A DNA stretch of 36,697 nt, taken from Tannerella sp. (GTDB lineage: Bacteria; Bacteroidota; Bacteroidia; Bacteroidales; Tannerellaceae). Under the pieces are notes generated by a model. It worked only from the letters and a program-made list of their open reading frames with translations, ran no database searches and was not told the origin of the DNA. Positions within the stretch are counted from its first letter, which is position 1. Every line of letters begins with the position of its first letter. Below are positions 1-11,354 of the stretch, in pieces. The position numbers were made by a program, and so were the translations under genes. The DNA is taken from the NCBI GenBank assembly GCA_031285685.1, contig JAITVS010000187.1, positions 1 to 36,697 on the forward strand, in the 5' to 3' direction.

Positions 1-256
1 AAAACAGGCTTTCAAGGCAAGTGGCTATATCCCCTTCACATGAAAAATGCTCGGTGATATTCCGTCCGTCTTTGTAATAAAACTGGCGGATTATCCCTTT
101 TTCAACGATATACATATAACGGCTAACCTGTCCCTGATTCAAAATAATTTCGTCTTTCCTGTATTCTTTGGGTTCCAGTATGGATGCGAATTTCTCGATT
201 GATTTTTCAGACAAACTCACATTATATTTTGCTGATAGTCTTTTTATAACATCCAT
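1..256 (-). CDS. Crp/Fnr-family transcriptional regulator, N-terminal part (truncated by window edge)
   Basis: The reverse strand encodes 85 residues from an ATG at 256, then leaves the window. The visible part is the start of a cyclic-nucleotide-binding beta-roll: a helical lead-in (MDVIKRLSAKYNVSLSEKS), then KDEIILNQGQVSRYMYIVEK, GIIRQFYYKDGRNITEHFS and the beginning of a GDIATCLES segment. This arrangement is typical of Bacteroidetes Crp/Fnr proteins of about 190 residues. The C-terminal helix-turn-helix is outside the window, so DNA binding is inferred from the family. No in-frame start lies just upstream of 256. A TATCTTTG box on the same strand (280-287) sits 24 bases upstream of the start. 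The gene is divergent from the glyoxalase-fold gene at 385. The ligand is unknown. Confidence 0.75.
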   Translation of the reverse strand, partial: MDVIKRLSAKYNVSLSEKSIEKFASILEPKEYRKDEIILNQGQVSRYMYIVEKGIIRQFYYKDGRNITEHFSCEGDIATCLESLF

Positions 257-279
257 GATATTCAATTGATTTACGGCAT

Positions 280-311
280 CAAAGATACATGTTTTTATTG
301 GGATTAACGAA
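280..311 (-). promoter_or_regulatory. Bacteroidetes-type promoter for the Crp/Fnr gene
   Basis: On the minus strand TATCTTTG (plus-strand CAAAGATA, 280-287) matches the Bacteroidetes -7 consensus TAnnTTTG perfectly. The -33 element is poor: TTCG at a 20-nt spacing (308-311) against TTTG. The predicted leader is short. Confidence 0.4.
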
Positions 312-325
312 ATTGACGCAGGTCA

Positions 326-356
326 TTTCATGTTCAATTACACCTATCTAATTTTG
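326..356 (+). promoter_or_regulatory. Bacteroidetes-type promoter for the glyoxalase-fold gene
   Basis: TTTC at 326-329 (three of four bases of TTTG), a 19-nt gap, then TAATTTTG at 349-356, a full match to TAnnTTTG. It ends 28 bases before the ATG at 385. It lies back to back with the putative promoter of the Crp/Fnr gene, so one regulator could bind between the two. Confidence 0.5.
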
Positions 357-384
357 TTGCCGGATATAATAACTATAGAAATAG

Positions 385-771
385 ATGAAAATCGAACATT
401 TGGCAATTTGGGTAGAAGATGTAGAATTACTCCGTCAATTCTATATAAAGTATTTTAGTGTTAGTTGTGGAGAAAAGTATGTAAATACAAAAAGGAACTT
501 TACATCTTACTTTTTGTCTTTCGGAGACGATAAAACGCGTCTTGAATTGATGCACATTCCGGATATGGAAAATCCTGTTAGTAGGGGAAATCTGAAAGGA
601 TTGGCGCATTTTGCGATTTCGGTAGGGGGCAAAGATGTTGTAAACGTTCTTACGGAAAGATTACGTGAAGACGGTTATATGATTGCAAGCGAACCGAGAA
701 CCTCCGGCGACGGATATTATGAGAGTGCCGTATTAGACCCGGAAGGTAATTACGTAGAAATAGTAGAATAA
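385..771 (+). CDS. VOC-superfamily (glyoxalase/bleomycin-resistance fold) protein
   Basis: This 128-residue cytoplasmic protein has the paired beta-alpha-beta-beta-beta units of the vicinal oxygen chelate superfamily. The first module starts at KIEHLAIWVED and the second at LAHFAISVGG. The four positions expected to bind the divalent metal are all present: His5, Glu54 (in LELMH), His75 and Glu125 (in YVEIVE), which fits a glyoxalase I-like lyase. Related small proteins include methylglyoxal lyases, dioxygenases and antibiotic-binding proteins, and the substrate cannot be chosen from sequence alone. It starts at an ATG 28 bases after a good -7 box, and it is divergent from a Crp/Fnr regulator that may control it. 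The fold is secure and the exact reaction is not. Confidence 0.8.
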   Translation: MKIEHLAIWVEDVELLRQFYIKYFSVSCGEKYVNTKRNFTSYFLSFGDDKTRLELMHIPDMENPVSRGNLKGLAHFAISVGGKDVVNVLTERLREDGYMIASEPRTSGDGYYESAVLDPEGNYVEIVE

Positions 772-879
772 TAAATACGAGAAATATTTTTCAGGTAAGG
801 CGACGGATTTTGGAATAAATGTTGTTTATTTGTAATTTGTTAAACCTGTTTGGATTTTAGTATTTTAAAACTATACTGC

Positions 880-3157
880 ATGAAACTATCTAAATTATCA
901 GTATTTATCCTGTTTTCTTTGCATTTTTTTGTCTTGTATGCCGCAGATAATAAGCCGTATGGTTTATTGACGGATTTGGTTGAGCATACGGATTATACAT
1001 GGCAAAACGGGTATGTTTCGAGTGTACCTGTCTGGCAGGTGAAAGATATGATAAAGCCTTTTCAATATGCCGGAATAAAATCGGCTTATCCTTCGTTCAG
1101 CTGGATAGTTCCAGGTGAATTGAACGGAACTTATCAGGTGTCTTACAGGATTATTGTTGCCGATAACATAGAGGACGCACGCTCCGGAATAGGAAATATC
1201 TGGGATAGCGACGTGGTCGGAAGCCGTAATTCTACTGCTGTGTTATATGGAGGAAGCGCATTGCAACCGAAAAAGAATTATTTCTGGCGTGTGAAAACCG
1301 TGACGAATACCGGTGGTGATAATGAATGGTCGGATGTGAAGGCTTTCCGTACGGCTGCTAAACTGTCGGAGTATGCCGCCGGTTTTTATCCGCAGGTGAA
1401 GACGATAGAGTATCCGGTTTCCATGAAGGTTAACGAAGATTCGGGTGTATTTGCGGATTTTGGGAAAGCGGCATTCGGACAATTGGCTCTGAGCCTGACT
1501 TCCGATAATGATAAAGACAGCGTTGTCGTGCATTTGGGAGAACATCAGATAAACGGAAAGGTAGACCGGAATCCGGAAGGAACGATTCGCTATCACCGAT
1601 ATACTGTCGGATTGTTAAGAGGAACACATACATATCATATAAAAATAGCTAAAGATAACCGGAATACAGGTTCTGCAGCAGTGCTGATTCCTGATTATAT
1701 AGGTGAGGTTATGCCTTTCAGGTATTGTGAAATTGAAGGCTATGAAAAACCGGTAACAACGACTGATGTAATCCGGGTATCCGTTCATTATCCGTTTGAT
1801 GAAAAGGCTTCCTTTTTTGAATGTAGTGACGATACATTGAATCAGATATGGGATTTGTGCAAGTATTCGGTAAAAGCGACCTCTTTTTTAGGCATTTATG
1901 TGGACGGTGATCGTGAGCGTATTCCTTACGAGGCGGATGCTTTGATTAATCAGCTTTGCCATTATGGTGTCGACAGGGAATATTCGATGGCCCGTCGTTC
2001 ACACGAGTATTTGCTGGAATACCCCACCTTGGCCGACAGAATGGATTTTACAGGCTGTGCTGATCGCATGGTATGATTATATGTATACAGGCGATAGCCG
2101 TTCGTTGAAAGCCAATTATGACATCCTGAAAGCCAGAAATTTAATGCAATTGCGGGAGAAGAACGGACTGATAAGTTCAACTACGGGATTGCTGACACCC
2201 GAATTCCTGTCGTCTATCCGTTTTAACGGACAGGTAAGGGATATTGTGGATTGGCCTCATACGGGGATTCTCGGTTTGAATAAGCACGAAGGCGGTGAAG
2301 CAGACGGTTTTGTCTTTACCGATTATAATGCAGTGACAAATGCCTATCATTATGAAGCGCTGAAGTTAATGGGGAAAATTGCCGGTGTACTTGGGGTGCA
2401 GGATGAATCTTCTTTTTATAACAAAGAGGCAAATTTGTTTCTTGGAAGGTATAATAAATTCTTTTTTAATGATAAGAAAGGATATTATGTAGATGGTGAT
2501 ACGACCAGTCACTCGTCTTTGCATGCGAATATGTTTCCCGTTGCATTTGGAATGGTTCCACAGAACAAGATGAATCGTGTGGTTGACTTCATACATACAC
2601 GTAAAATGGCTTGCAGTGTATACGGTTCACAGTTTTTGATGGATGCCTTATATGATGCATCGGATGCGGAATATGCGCTTTCTATGCTGACAAAGACAGA
2701 CGATAGGGGATGGTATAATATGATACGTGTAGGTTCGACCATTTCACTGGAAGCATGGGATAATAAGTATAAACCCAATCAGGACTGGAACCATGCATGG
2801 GGAGCCGTTCCGGCTAATATCATTCCGAGAAAACTGATGGGCGTCGAGCCATTACTTCCCGGATTTGATAAAGTGCGTATAAAACCGCAGTTGGCTTCTC
2901 TTTCATGGGCAAAGGCAGTTATTCCTACAATAAAAGGAGCAATAAGTCTGGAAATTGAAAATAAAAAAGGAGAATTCCGTATGCAGGTGACAATCCCTGC
3001 CAATATGGAAAGCGAAGTTTATTTGCCTTTATTATCAAATAAATATGAGGTGAAGGCAAATGGCGTCATACAAAAAACAACACGTGAAAAAAATGCTCCT
3101 TTCATCTCCTTGGGAAATATACCTTCCGGAGCCTATACGATTACGATGACTTATTAA
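880..3157 (+). pseudogene. Exported GH78-type alpha-L-rhamnosidase-like hydrolase, broken by one frameshift
   Basis: Two overlapping frames make one protein of about 758 residues. I start it at the ATG at 880, because MKLSKLSVFILFSLHFFVLYA is a clear signal peptide; a TTG at 850 would only add residues before it. After an N-terminal fibronectin-like part (ending in FWRVKTVT...WSDVKAFRT) and a beta-sandwich, the (alpha/alpha)6 catalytic part begins near DDTLNQIWDLCKYS. The acidic motif DGDRERIPYEAD starts at Asp342, and EAWDNKYKPNQDWNHAWGA with a C-terminal sandwich follows. These are marks of GH78 and its relatives, which release terminal rhamnose from glycans. The frame changes near 2026-2032: EYPT belongs to the first frame and WPTEWILQAV to the second. 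Removing one T from the TT at 2029-2030 restores EYPTWPTEW. It may be a real mutation or a sequence error. Substrate preference is unknown. Confidence 0.8.
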
Positions 3158-3743
3158 TCAGTCTTTTATATTATCCGGATGACAATGGCATGTTGTCAGA
3201 TGATCGTTTACGTACCCGACGGCCTGTAAGTGAGCGTAACAAATGGTGGTGCCGAAAAATTTGAATCCGCGTTTTTTCATATCTTTGCTGATAGTATCTG
3301 ATAAGGGTGTAGAAGCGGGGACTTCTTTTATGTCTTTCCAGCGATTGATGATGGGTTTGCCTTCCGGTAAAAATGATTTCATATAGGCGCAGAAACTGCC
3401 GAATTCTTTCTGTATTTCAAGAAATAACCGGGCATTGGATATCGCTGATTCTATTTTTTGTCGGTTCCGTATGATACCGGCATTTTGCATAAGGAGTTCC
3501 ACATTGTCGTTTGTAAATTTTGCTACTTTTTTTACATCAAAGTTTGCAAAAGCCTTGCGGTATTCTTCGCGGCGCCGCAAGATGGATCCAGCTAAGCCCT
3601 GCCTGTGCGCTTTCGAGAGTCAGAAACTCGAACATGGTCTTATCGTCGGTTACTTCCTGCCCCCATTCATTATCATGATAATCCATATAAAGCGGATCGT
3701 TTCCGCACCACTGGCAACGTTGTATTTCTTTATTCTTTTTCAT
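3158..3743 (-). pseudogene. tag: DNA-3-methyladenine glycosylase I, broken by one frameshift
   Basis: Tag is a base-excision enzyme that removes 3-methyladenine from alkylated DNA. The first frame gives CQWCGNDPLYMDYHDNEWG and LTLESAQAGLSW. The second gives RRREEYRKAF, NAGIIRNRQKIESAISNAR, KKRGFKFFGTTICYAHLQA and a C-terminal CHCHPDN. These match Tag along its whole length (about 195 residues after repair; the E. coli protein has 187). Zinc ligands expected in the family are present (Cys10, His23, and His and Cys in the C-terminal motif), as is the catalytic-pocket Glu44. The frames part at 3584-3585: two lost bases would give WITILRRRE, very close to the family's WITVLKKRE. As written the gene would make a truncated product. 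The stop abuts the stop of the rhamnosidase gene with no base between. Confidence 0.85.
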
Positions 3744-3776
3744 TGTTTTCTATTGATTCTGGATAGTAGATTTATA

Positions 3777-3815
3777 ATAAACGAGGTTTTCCGGAAATAG
3801 GAAAATCTCGTTTAT
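3777..3815 (-). terminator. Hairpin terminator of the beta-galactosidase operon
   Basis: TAAACGAGGTTTTCC (3778-3792) pairs with GGAAAATCTCGTTTA (3800-3814) through one G-T wobble, around a 7-nt loop, and A3777/T3815 extend it to 16 pairs. It lies 15 bases downstream of the GH42 stop on the minus strand. The U-rich tail there is interrupted (TTATTATAAATCT). A T-rich run on the plus side means it could act in both directions. Confidence 0.65.
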
Positions 3816-3830
3816 ATTTTTCGTTTGACT

Positions 3831-5930
3831 TTATTTTATAGAAAAGACCAATACTCCGGCCGTCGGGATATTCTGTTCCCTGATGATTGTTTTTGCTCCG
3901 GAAGGCAGGTCAAAGTGATATGGTTTATCGGAATAGTTAAGTACGATACCCAATCCATTACGGTATTCAAGCGTTACTCCATAAGGCAAATTCATAACCG
4001 GAATATTCAGACGTTCGTAAAGTTGTTTTAAAACATCCTCTTCAAATGTGCCGTCCGAAGAATCGACCCCCACATAAGTGACGGTACCTTTGCCCAGTTT
4101 GTAAAATGTAACGGCCGGCTTACCTTCGTAAAATTCTTCTTTATAGGTAGCCCATGTTTCGGCTCCGGCCTGTGGAATTAACATTTCTCCCCATGTGTTC
4201 CATGTGTATTTTTTTCCATTCATCTCAACCGTTCCCGGTTCGGCAGGCAATAGCAGATCGTAGAATTCCAGTTTGTTGCCTGCCAGTTCATCGATGATAT
4301 AGCGAAACGGCGCTTCAAATAAGCGTCCGTAGCGGTCTTTATGTCCGGTACGGCAGGAAAGGACAAGATTGCCTCCTTGTTTCACATAATCCGTCCAGCG
4401 TTTTACAAGCTCTTCATCAACTAATTGATAGGCGGGAGCGATAATTACCGGATAGTCGCTGAAATTCTTATCTTCCGTGATAAAATCAACAGGAGCGCCG
4501 AAGCTTTTTAATGGTTTGTAGTATTTCTCCACATGCTCAAGTGTGTTCCATGTTGTGTTTTGTTTCTGACGTGAAATACTCCATGCGTTTTCATGATTGA
4601 ACAGAATAGCGGTTTTGCGTTTCAAATACGCTTCCGGTTTCGTTTCACGGGTAGAAGCCACTTTTCTGACTTGTTTTATCTCATCGATAAATTGTTTGAA
4701 TTCAAATCCTCCGGGCGTAACGGTGACCCCGTCTGTTCCGACAATTCCATAATGATATTGTTCTGTTCCGTAAAGAGGTTGACGGTATCGGTAAGTGCAA
4801 ACAAAATCACTTCCTCCGGCAAACACACTCCATAACCATAGGCGTACAGCCCCCGGAAGAGGTTGCGGATTGATACTCCCCCAGTTTACCTGACCGGGTT
4901 GTAATTCCAGCACCCCGTATGTTCCCTGAACCGGGCGGAAAAAATCATTCGCCCATGCGATACGTAACGGATTACCTACCCGGTATCCGCGCCGCCCGAT
5001 CCCTTCGTTGTCACCGTATACCATGTAACGAGTGTATACCTGAAAATCCAGCGTCTTACTTCCTCCGATATGTCCCTCGTCGTAATTGGGGATATAGTTT
5101 GTTGTAACCCACTGATTTTTCGCGTATTTCCGGATGAGGAGACATTGTTCGTCTAAAAAGTCGTTTGTTTGCTTTGCCGCAAAACGGCGGTAATCGAGTA
5201 TCTGGTGATGATTCATGAACATCTGGCGTGTTTTAGGTAATGTGATTTCATCAAAGGAAGAGTAAATCTCACTCCAGAATGCCGTTCCCCATGCTTTATT
5301 CAGCGCCTGAATATCATTGTCGTATTTTTCGCGGAGGAAATCGCGGAAACCTTTTTCTGCTGCCGGGTTGTAATCGAACTGAACTGCCGGTTCGTTATCG
5401 AGCTGCCAGCCGATAATCCGGGAATCACTGCCATAATGTTCCGCTAATTTCTCAATCATTTTAAATGAAAGTTCCCGGTAAAGAGGTGAGGCGAACGAAG
5501 CGTGCTGGCGTGCGCCGTGGTCGAGCACCATACCGTCTTCCAGACGTATCAGTATTTCGGGATATTTGCGGCTTAGCCATACGGGAGGGGTGGCCGTTGA
5601 AGTACACATGATGACTTTCAGGTCATATTTTGCTGCAAGGGCGACAGCCCGGTCAAGCCATTCGAAATCAAATTTGCCTTCTTCCGGTTCCAGTTGCGCC
5701 CATGCGAATTCGGCAAAATGGGTAAACTCGAAACCCAGTTCTTTCATTTTTTTGAAATCACGTTCCCACTGGTTCTCGTCCCAGTGTTCTGGATAATAAT
5801 AAACGCCTGTCAGAGTCAGATCTTTGTCGTTAAACCATTGGGCGGGATTCTTTGCTTGCGCCTGGAGGCCGCTTGTTGTGAACATAACAGTACATAATGC
5901 CGTAAGGATTGGAAGTAATGCTTGTCTCAT
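3831..5930 (-). CDS. Exported GH42 beta-galactosidase
   Basis: This 699-residue protein has an N-terminal signal peptide (MRQALLPILTALCTVMFTTS, cleavage probably near LQAQA) and a GH42 (alpha/beta)8 barrel starting at LTGVYYYPEHWDENQWERD. Glu180 in WQLDNEPA is the expected acid/base. Glu342 in GVLELQPGQVNWG is the expected nucleophile, and the family usually has MEQQPG there. The trimerisation-type domain (about residues 440-640) and a short C-terminal sandwich follow, so the enzyme looks complete. GH42 enzymes cleave beta-galactosides, often galactan- or plant-derived oligosaccharides rather than lactose. The gene sits 41 bases behind the GH2 gene on the same strand and ends at a terminator, so the two are probably cotranscribed. 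Location is probably periplasmic, because there is no lipobox. Confidence 0.9.
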   Translation of the reverse strand: MRQALLPILTALCTVMFTTSGLQAQAKNPAQWFNDKDLTLTGVYYYPEHWDENQWERDFKKMKELGFEFTHFAEFAWAQLEPEEGKFDFEWLDRAVALAAKYDLKVIMCTSTATPPVWLSRKYPEILIRLEDGMVLDHGARQHASFASPLYRELSFKMIEKLAEHYGSDSRIIGWQLDNEPAVQFDYNPAAEKGFRDFLREKYDNDIQALNKAWGTAFWSEIYSSFDEITLPKTRQMFMNHHQILDYRRFAAKQTNDFLDEQCLLIRKYAKNQWVTTNYIPNYDEGHIGGSKTLDFQVYTRYMVYGDNEGIGRRGYRVGNPLRIAWANDFFRPVQGTYGVLELQPGQVNWGSINPQPLPGAVRLWLWSVFAGGSDFVCTYRYRQPLYGTEQYHYGIVGTDGVTVTPGGFEFKQFIDEIKQVRKVASTRETKPEAYLKRKTAILFNHENAWSISRQKQNTTWNTLEHVEKYYKPLKSFGAPVDFITEDKNFSDYPVIIAPAYQLVDEELVKRWTDYVKQGGNLVLSCRTGHKDRYGRLFEAPFRYIIDELAGNKLEFYDLLLPAEPGTVEMNGKKYTWNTWGEMLIPQAGAETWATYKEEFYEGKPAVTFYKLGKGTVTYVGVDSSDGTFEEDVLKQLYERLNIPVMNLPYGVTLEYRNGLGIVLNYSDKPYHFDLPSGAKTIIREQNIPTAGVLVFSIK

Positions 5931-5971
5931 CGTATGTTTTTATAAGAATCGTTTAAAATAAGTTGAAAAGA

Positions 5972-9094
<3,123 letters not shown>

Positions 9095-9237
9095 TTAAAA
9101 TCGTGCTGTAAAGATAATAATTATTACATAAAGCTCATAGATAATGGGATTTATTTTGTCTGTTTATTGTGAATGTCTTGAAAGTTAGGTGTGTGTAGTA
9201 TGAAGCTGTTAGGCTAATATTGTTTTTGATACACTTA

Positions 9238-9290
9238 AAAACGAATCTGTCTTTCAGTTGAAATGAAAAACAAAAACAAGTATTCGTTTT
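9238..9290. repeat. Spaced inverted repeat overlapping the yqeY-type promoter
   Basis: AAAACGAAT (9238-9246) and ATTCGTTTT (9282-9290) are perfect 9-base inverted copies 35 bases apart. The right arm covers three of the four bases of the -33 element at 9288-9291. Position and symmetry would suit a two-site operator. The rest of the 280-bp gap from 9074 holds nothing else that I recognise. Confidence 0.35.
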
Positions 9291-9318
9291 GCATTTTCCT
9301 TGGCTTGCACTATCTTTG
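9288..9318 (+). promoter_or_regulatory. Bacteroidetes-type promoter for the GatB/YqeY gene
   Basis: TTTG (9288-9291), exactly 19 nt, then TATCTTTG (9311-9318). Both elements match the Bacteroidetes primary-sigma consensus perfectly. The ATG follows at 9354 after an AT-rich leader with an AATTAATTAAAAATAAAA tract. Confidence 0.8.
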
Positions 9319-9353
9319 TAAGCCTAAATTAATTAAAAATAAAAGATACAGCT

Positions 9354-9803
9354 ATGGATTTGTTTGATCGGATAAGTGCAGATATAAAATCTGCTATGTT
9401 GGCGAAAGAGAAGGTAAAATTAGAAGCGCTCCGTAATGTAAAGAAATTCTTCTTGGAAGCTAAAACTGCACCGGGTGCAAATGATACACTAACAGACGAT
9501 GCAGCATTAAAGATTATCCAGAAATTGGTAAAACAGGGAAAAGATTCCGCTCAGATATACGCCGAGCAGAATCGTCCGGATCTTGCACAAACGGAACTTG
9601 AGCAGGTTAGCGTATTAGAGGCTTATTTGCCGAAACAACTGTCTGTTGAGGAAATTGAAACCGAGTTGAAAAAAATAATTGCAGAAGTAGGTGCATCCGG
9701 ACCACAAGATATGGGTAAGGTGATGGGAGCGGCAACGAAAGCATTATCAGGAAAAGCGGAAGGACGCATTATTTCGGAAACAGTGAAGCGCTTACTCGCT
9801 TAA
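9354..9803 (+). CDS. GatB/YqeY domain-containing protein
   Basis: This 149-residue soluble protein matches the YqeY family over its whole length. The N-terminal helical part begins MDLFDRISADIKSAMLAKEKVKLEALRNVKKF, the middle has KLVKQGKDSAQIYAEQNRPDLAQTELEQVSVLEAYLPKQLS, and the C-terminal tail-domain helices have GPQDMGKVMGAATKALSGKAEGRIISETVKRLL. The C-terminal part resembles the tail of GatB, the amidotransferase subunit that corrects misacylated tRNA. For the stand-alone protein a role in tRNA-dependent amidation or tRNA binding is proposed but not settled. It has its own strong promoter and its own terminator, so it appears monocistronic. Confidence 0.9.
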   Translation: MDLFDRISADIKSAMLAKEKVKLEALRNVKKFFLEAKTAPGANDTLTDDAALKIIQKLVKQGKDSAQIYAEQNRPDLAQTELEQVSVLEAYLPKQLSVEEIETELKKIIAEVGASGPQDMGKVMGAATKALSGKAEGRIISETVKRLLA

Positions 9804-9820
9804 TTATTCTTTGTTTGAAT

Positions 9821-9853
9821 GTTTCTGCCTCCTGCTCTGGAAGAGGCAGAAAC
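9821..9853 (+). terminator. Hairpin terminator after the GatB/YqeY gene
   Basis: GTTTCTGCCTC (9821-9831) and GAGGCAGAAAC (9843-9853) form a perfect 11-bp stem with an 11-nt loop. TTATATCCTTAATTCTTC follows. It starts 18 bases after the stop. Confidence 0.75.
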
Positions 9854-9915
9854 TTATATCCTTAATTCTTCTGACTGTGAATGTGCCGACACAGGAAATT
9901 CAATAAATCTTCAAT

Positions 9916-11343
9916 ATGATATCCTTTATCGGATGCCTTATATTTCTAATCGCAGGCTATTTTATCTATGGTAGTCTGATGGAGCGTATTTTTGGTGCGG
10001 ACTCTAATCGTCCGACACCCGCATTTGCACAACAGGATGGTGTAGATTATGTTCCTATGTCCTGGTGGCGCGTGTTTCTCATACAATTTCTGAATATTGC
10101 CGGGCTCGGCCCTATTTTTGGGGCTATTATGGGCGTGATGTTTGGTCCGGCTGCTTTTTTATGGATAGTTCTGGGGACAATATTCGGTGGCGCTGTGCAC
10201 GATTATTTTTCAGGAATGATGTCGATACGCGAGGGAGGGGCAAGTCTTCCGGAGTTGGTTGGAAAAGAATTGGGTAAATATATTAAATTTTTCATGCGCC
10301 TGTTTTCTTTATTGCTGATGATATTGGTTGGCGCTGTATTTGTATCCGGACCTGCAGGCTTGCTGGCGGGTATGGCGCCGGGTATAAGTGTACTTATATG
10401 GACCGGAGTTATATTCTTGTATTATATGTTAGCAACATTGTTGCCTGTCGATAAACTGATCGGACGGCTTTATCCGGTCTTCGGATTTGCTTTGTTGTTT
10501 ATGGCGGTGGGAATTCTTTGTACATTATTTATTCATCATGCTCCTATACCTGAATTTACGGATGGTTTTACCAACCGGCATCCGAATAAAAGCCTGCATC
10601 TCTTTCCGATGATGTTTGTGAGTATAGCCTGTGGCGCTATATCCGGTTTTCATGCGACCCAATCGCCGATAATGGCGCGCTGCATAAGAAATGAAAGGTA
10701 TGGTCGCCGCTGTTTTTACGGAGCGATGGTAGCGGAAGGCATCGTTGCTCTTATATGGGCGGCTGCGGCTTCTTCTTTTTTCGGATCATTGGAGGGGCTC
10801 CAGCAATATGTTGCAGAATTACCCGCTACTGCCAATAAAGCTGCAGAAGTCGTTAATCTTATTTCCAAAGACTGGCTGGGTACTGTTGGCGGATTTCTTG
10901 CCTTATTAGGGGTGGTAGCTGCGCCGATCACATCCGGCGATACGGCTCTTCGTTCGGCACGGCTTATTGCCGCTGATTTTTTGCGTATTGATCAAAAACC
11001 GATGAGTAAACGGTTGATGATCTCCATTCCGATCTTCATTCTTACATTTGTTGTCCTGCAAATGAATTTCGATATTTTATGGCGCTATTTCGCCTGGTGT
11101 AATCAAACATTGGCCGTTTTTACGCTGTGGACCATCACCGTTTACCTGTGCCGGAAGAAAAAACTTTACATAGTATCTTTGATACCGGCCATTTTTATGA
11201 CAATGGTTTGTTCAACGTATATTTTGGTCGCTCCCCGACCGGAAGGTTTGGGTTTACCCTATACATTATCTGTGCTTATTGGAGTGATCATTACAGTTCT
11301 GATCGTGATATGTTTTCTTGTATGGAAAAGAAAAATCTTTTAA
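9916..11343 (+). CDS. cstA: CstA-family (carbon starvation) membrane transporter, short form
   Basis: This 475-residue inner-membrane protein has about 12-13 hydrophobic segments. It carries CstA-family landmarks: GYFIYGSLMERIFG at the N-terminus, VDYVPMSWWRVFLIQFLNIAGLGPIFGAIMG, GAVHDYFSGMMSIREGG, and FHATQSPIMARC in the middle. CstA and its relative BtsT take up peptides or pyruvate in enterobacteria, and the substrate here is inferred only from family. The protein is much shorter than E. coli CstA (701 residues). It lacks the long C-terminal extension, and this short form is familiar to me from Bacteroidetes. The nitroreductase gene begins 11 bases after the stop, suggesting cotranscription. 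Confidence 0.9.
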   Translation: MISFIGCLIFLIAGYFIYGSLMERIFGADSNRPTPAFAQQDGVDYVPMSWWRVFLIQFLNIAGLGPIFGAIMGVMFGPAAFLWIVLGTIFGGAVHDYFSGMMSIREGGASLPELVGKELGKYIKFFMRLFSLLLMILVGAVFVSGPAGLLAGMAPGISVLIWTGVIFLYYMLATLLPVDKLIGRLYPVFGFALLFMAVGILCTLFIHHAPIPEFTDGFTNRHPNKSLHLFPMMFVSIACGAISGFHATQSPIMARCIRNERYGRRCFYGAMVAEGIVALIWAAAASSFFGSLEGLQQYVAELPATANKAAEVVNLISKDWLGTVGGFLALLGVVAAPITSGDTALRSARLIAADFLRIDQKPMSKRLMISIPIFILTFVVLQMNFDILWRYFAWCNQTLAVFTLWTITVYLCRKKKLYIVSLIPAIFMTMVCSTYILVAPRPEGLGLPYTLSVLIGVIITVLIVICFLVWKRKIF

Positions 11344-11354
11344 AAACTAAATAT

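Noticed and set aside
850-879. TTG start at 850 for the rhamnosidase-like gene
   Set aside because: The ATG at 880 places a normal signal peptide at the N-terminus. The ten residues before it add nothing family-like.
3584-3589. GGATCC site at the tag frameshift taken as a cloning scar
   Set aside because: A six-base palindrome arises easily by chance, and no vector-like sequence flanks it. A two-base deletion explains the site by itself.
9109-9116. TATCTTTA on the minus strand as promoter of the GH2 beta-galactosidase gene
   Set aside because: The last base departs from TAnnTTTG and there is no TTTG at 19-20 nt upstream, so I do not list it.
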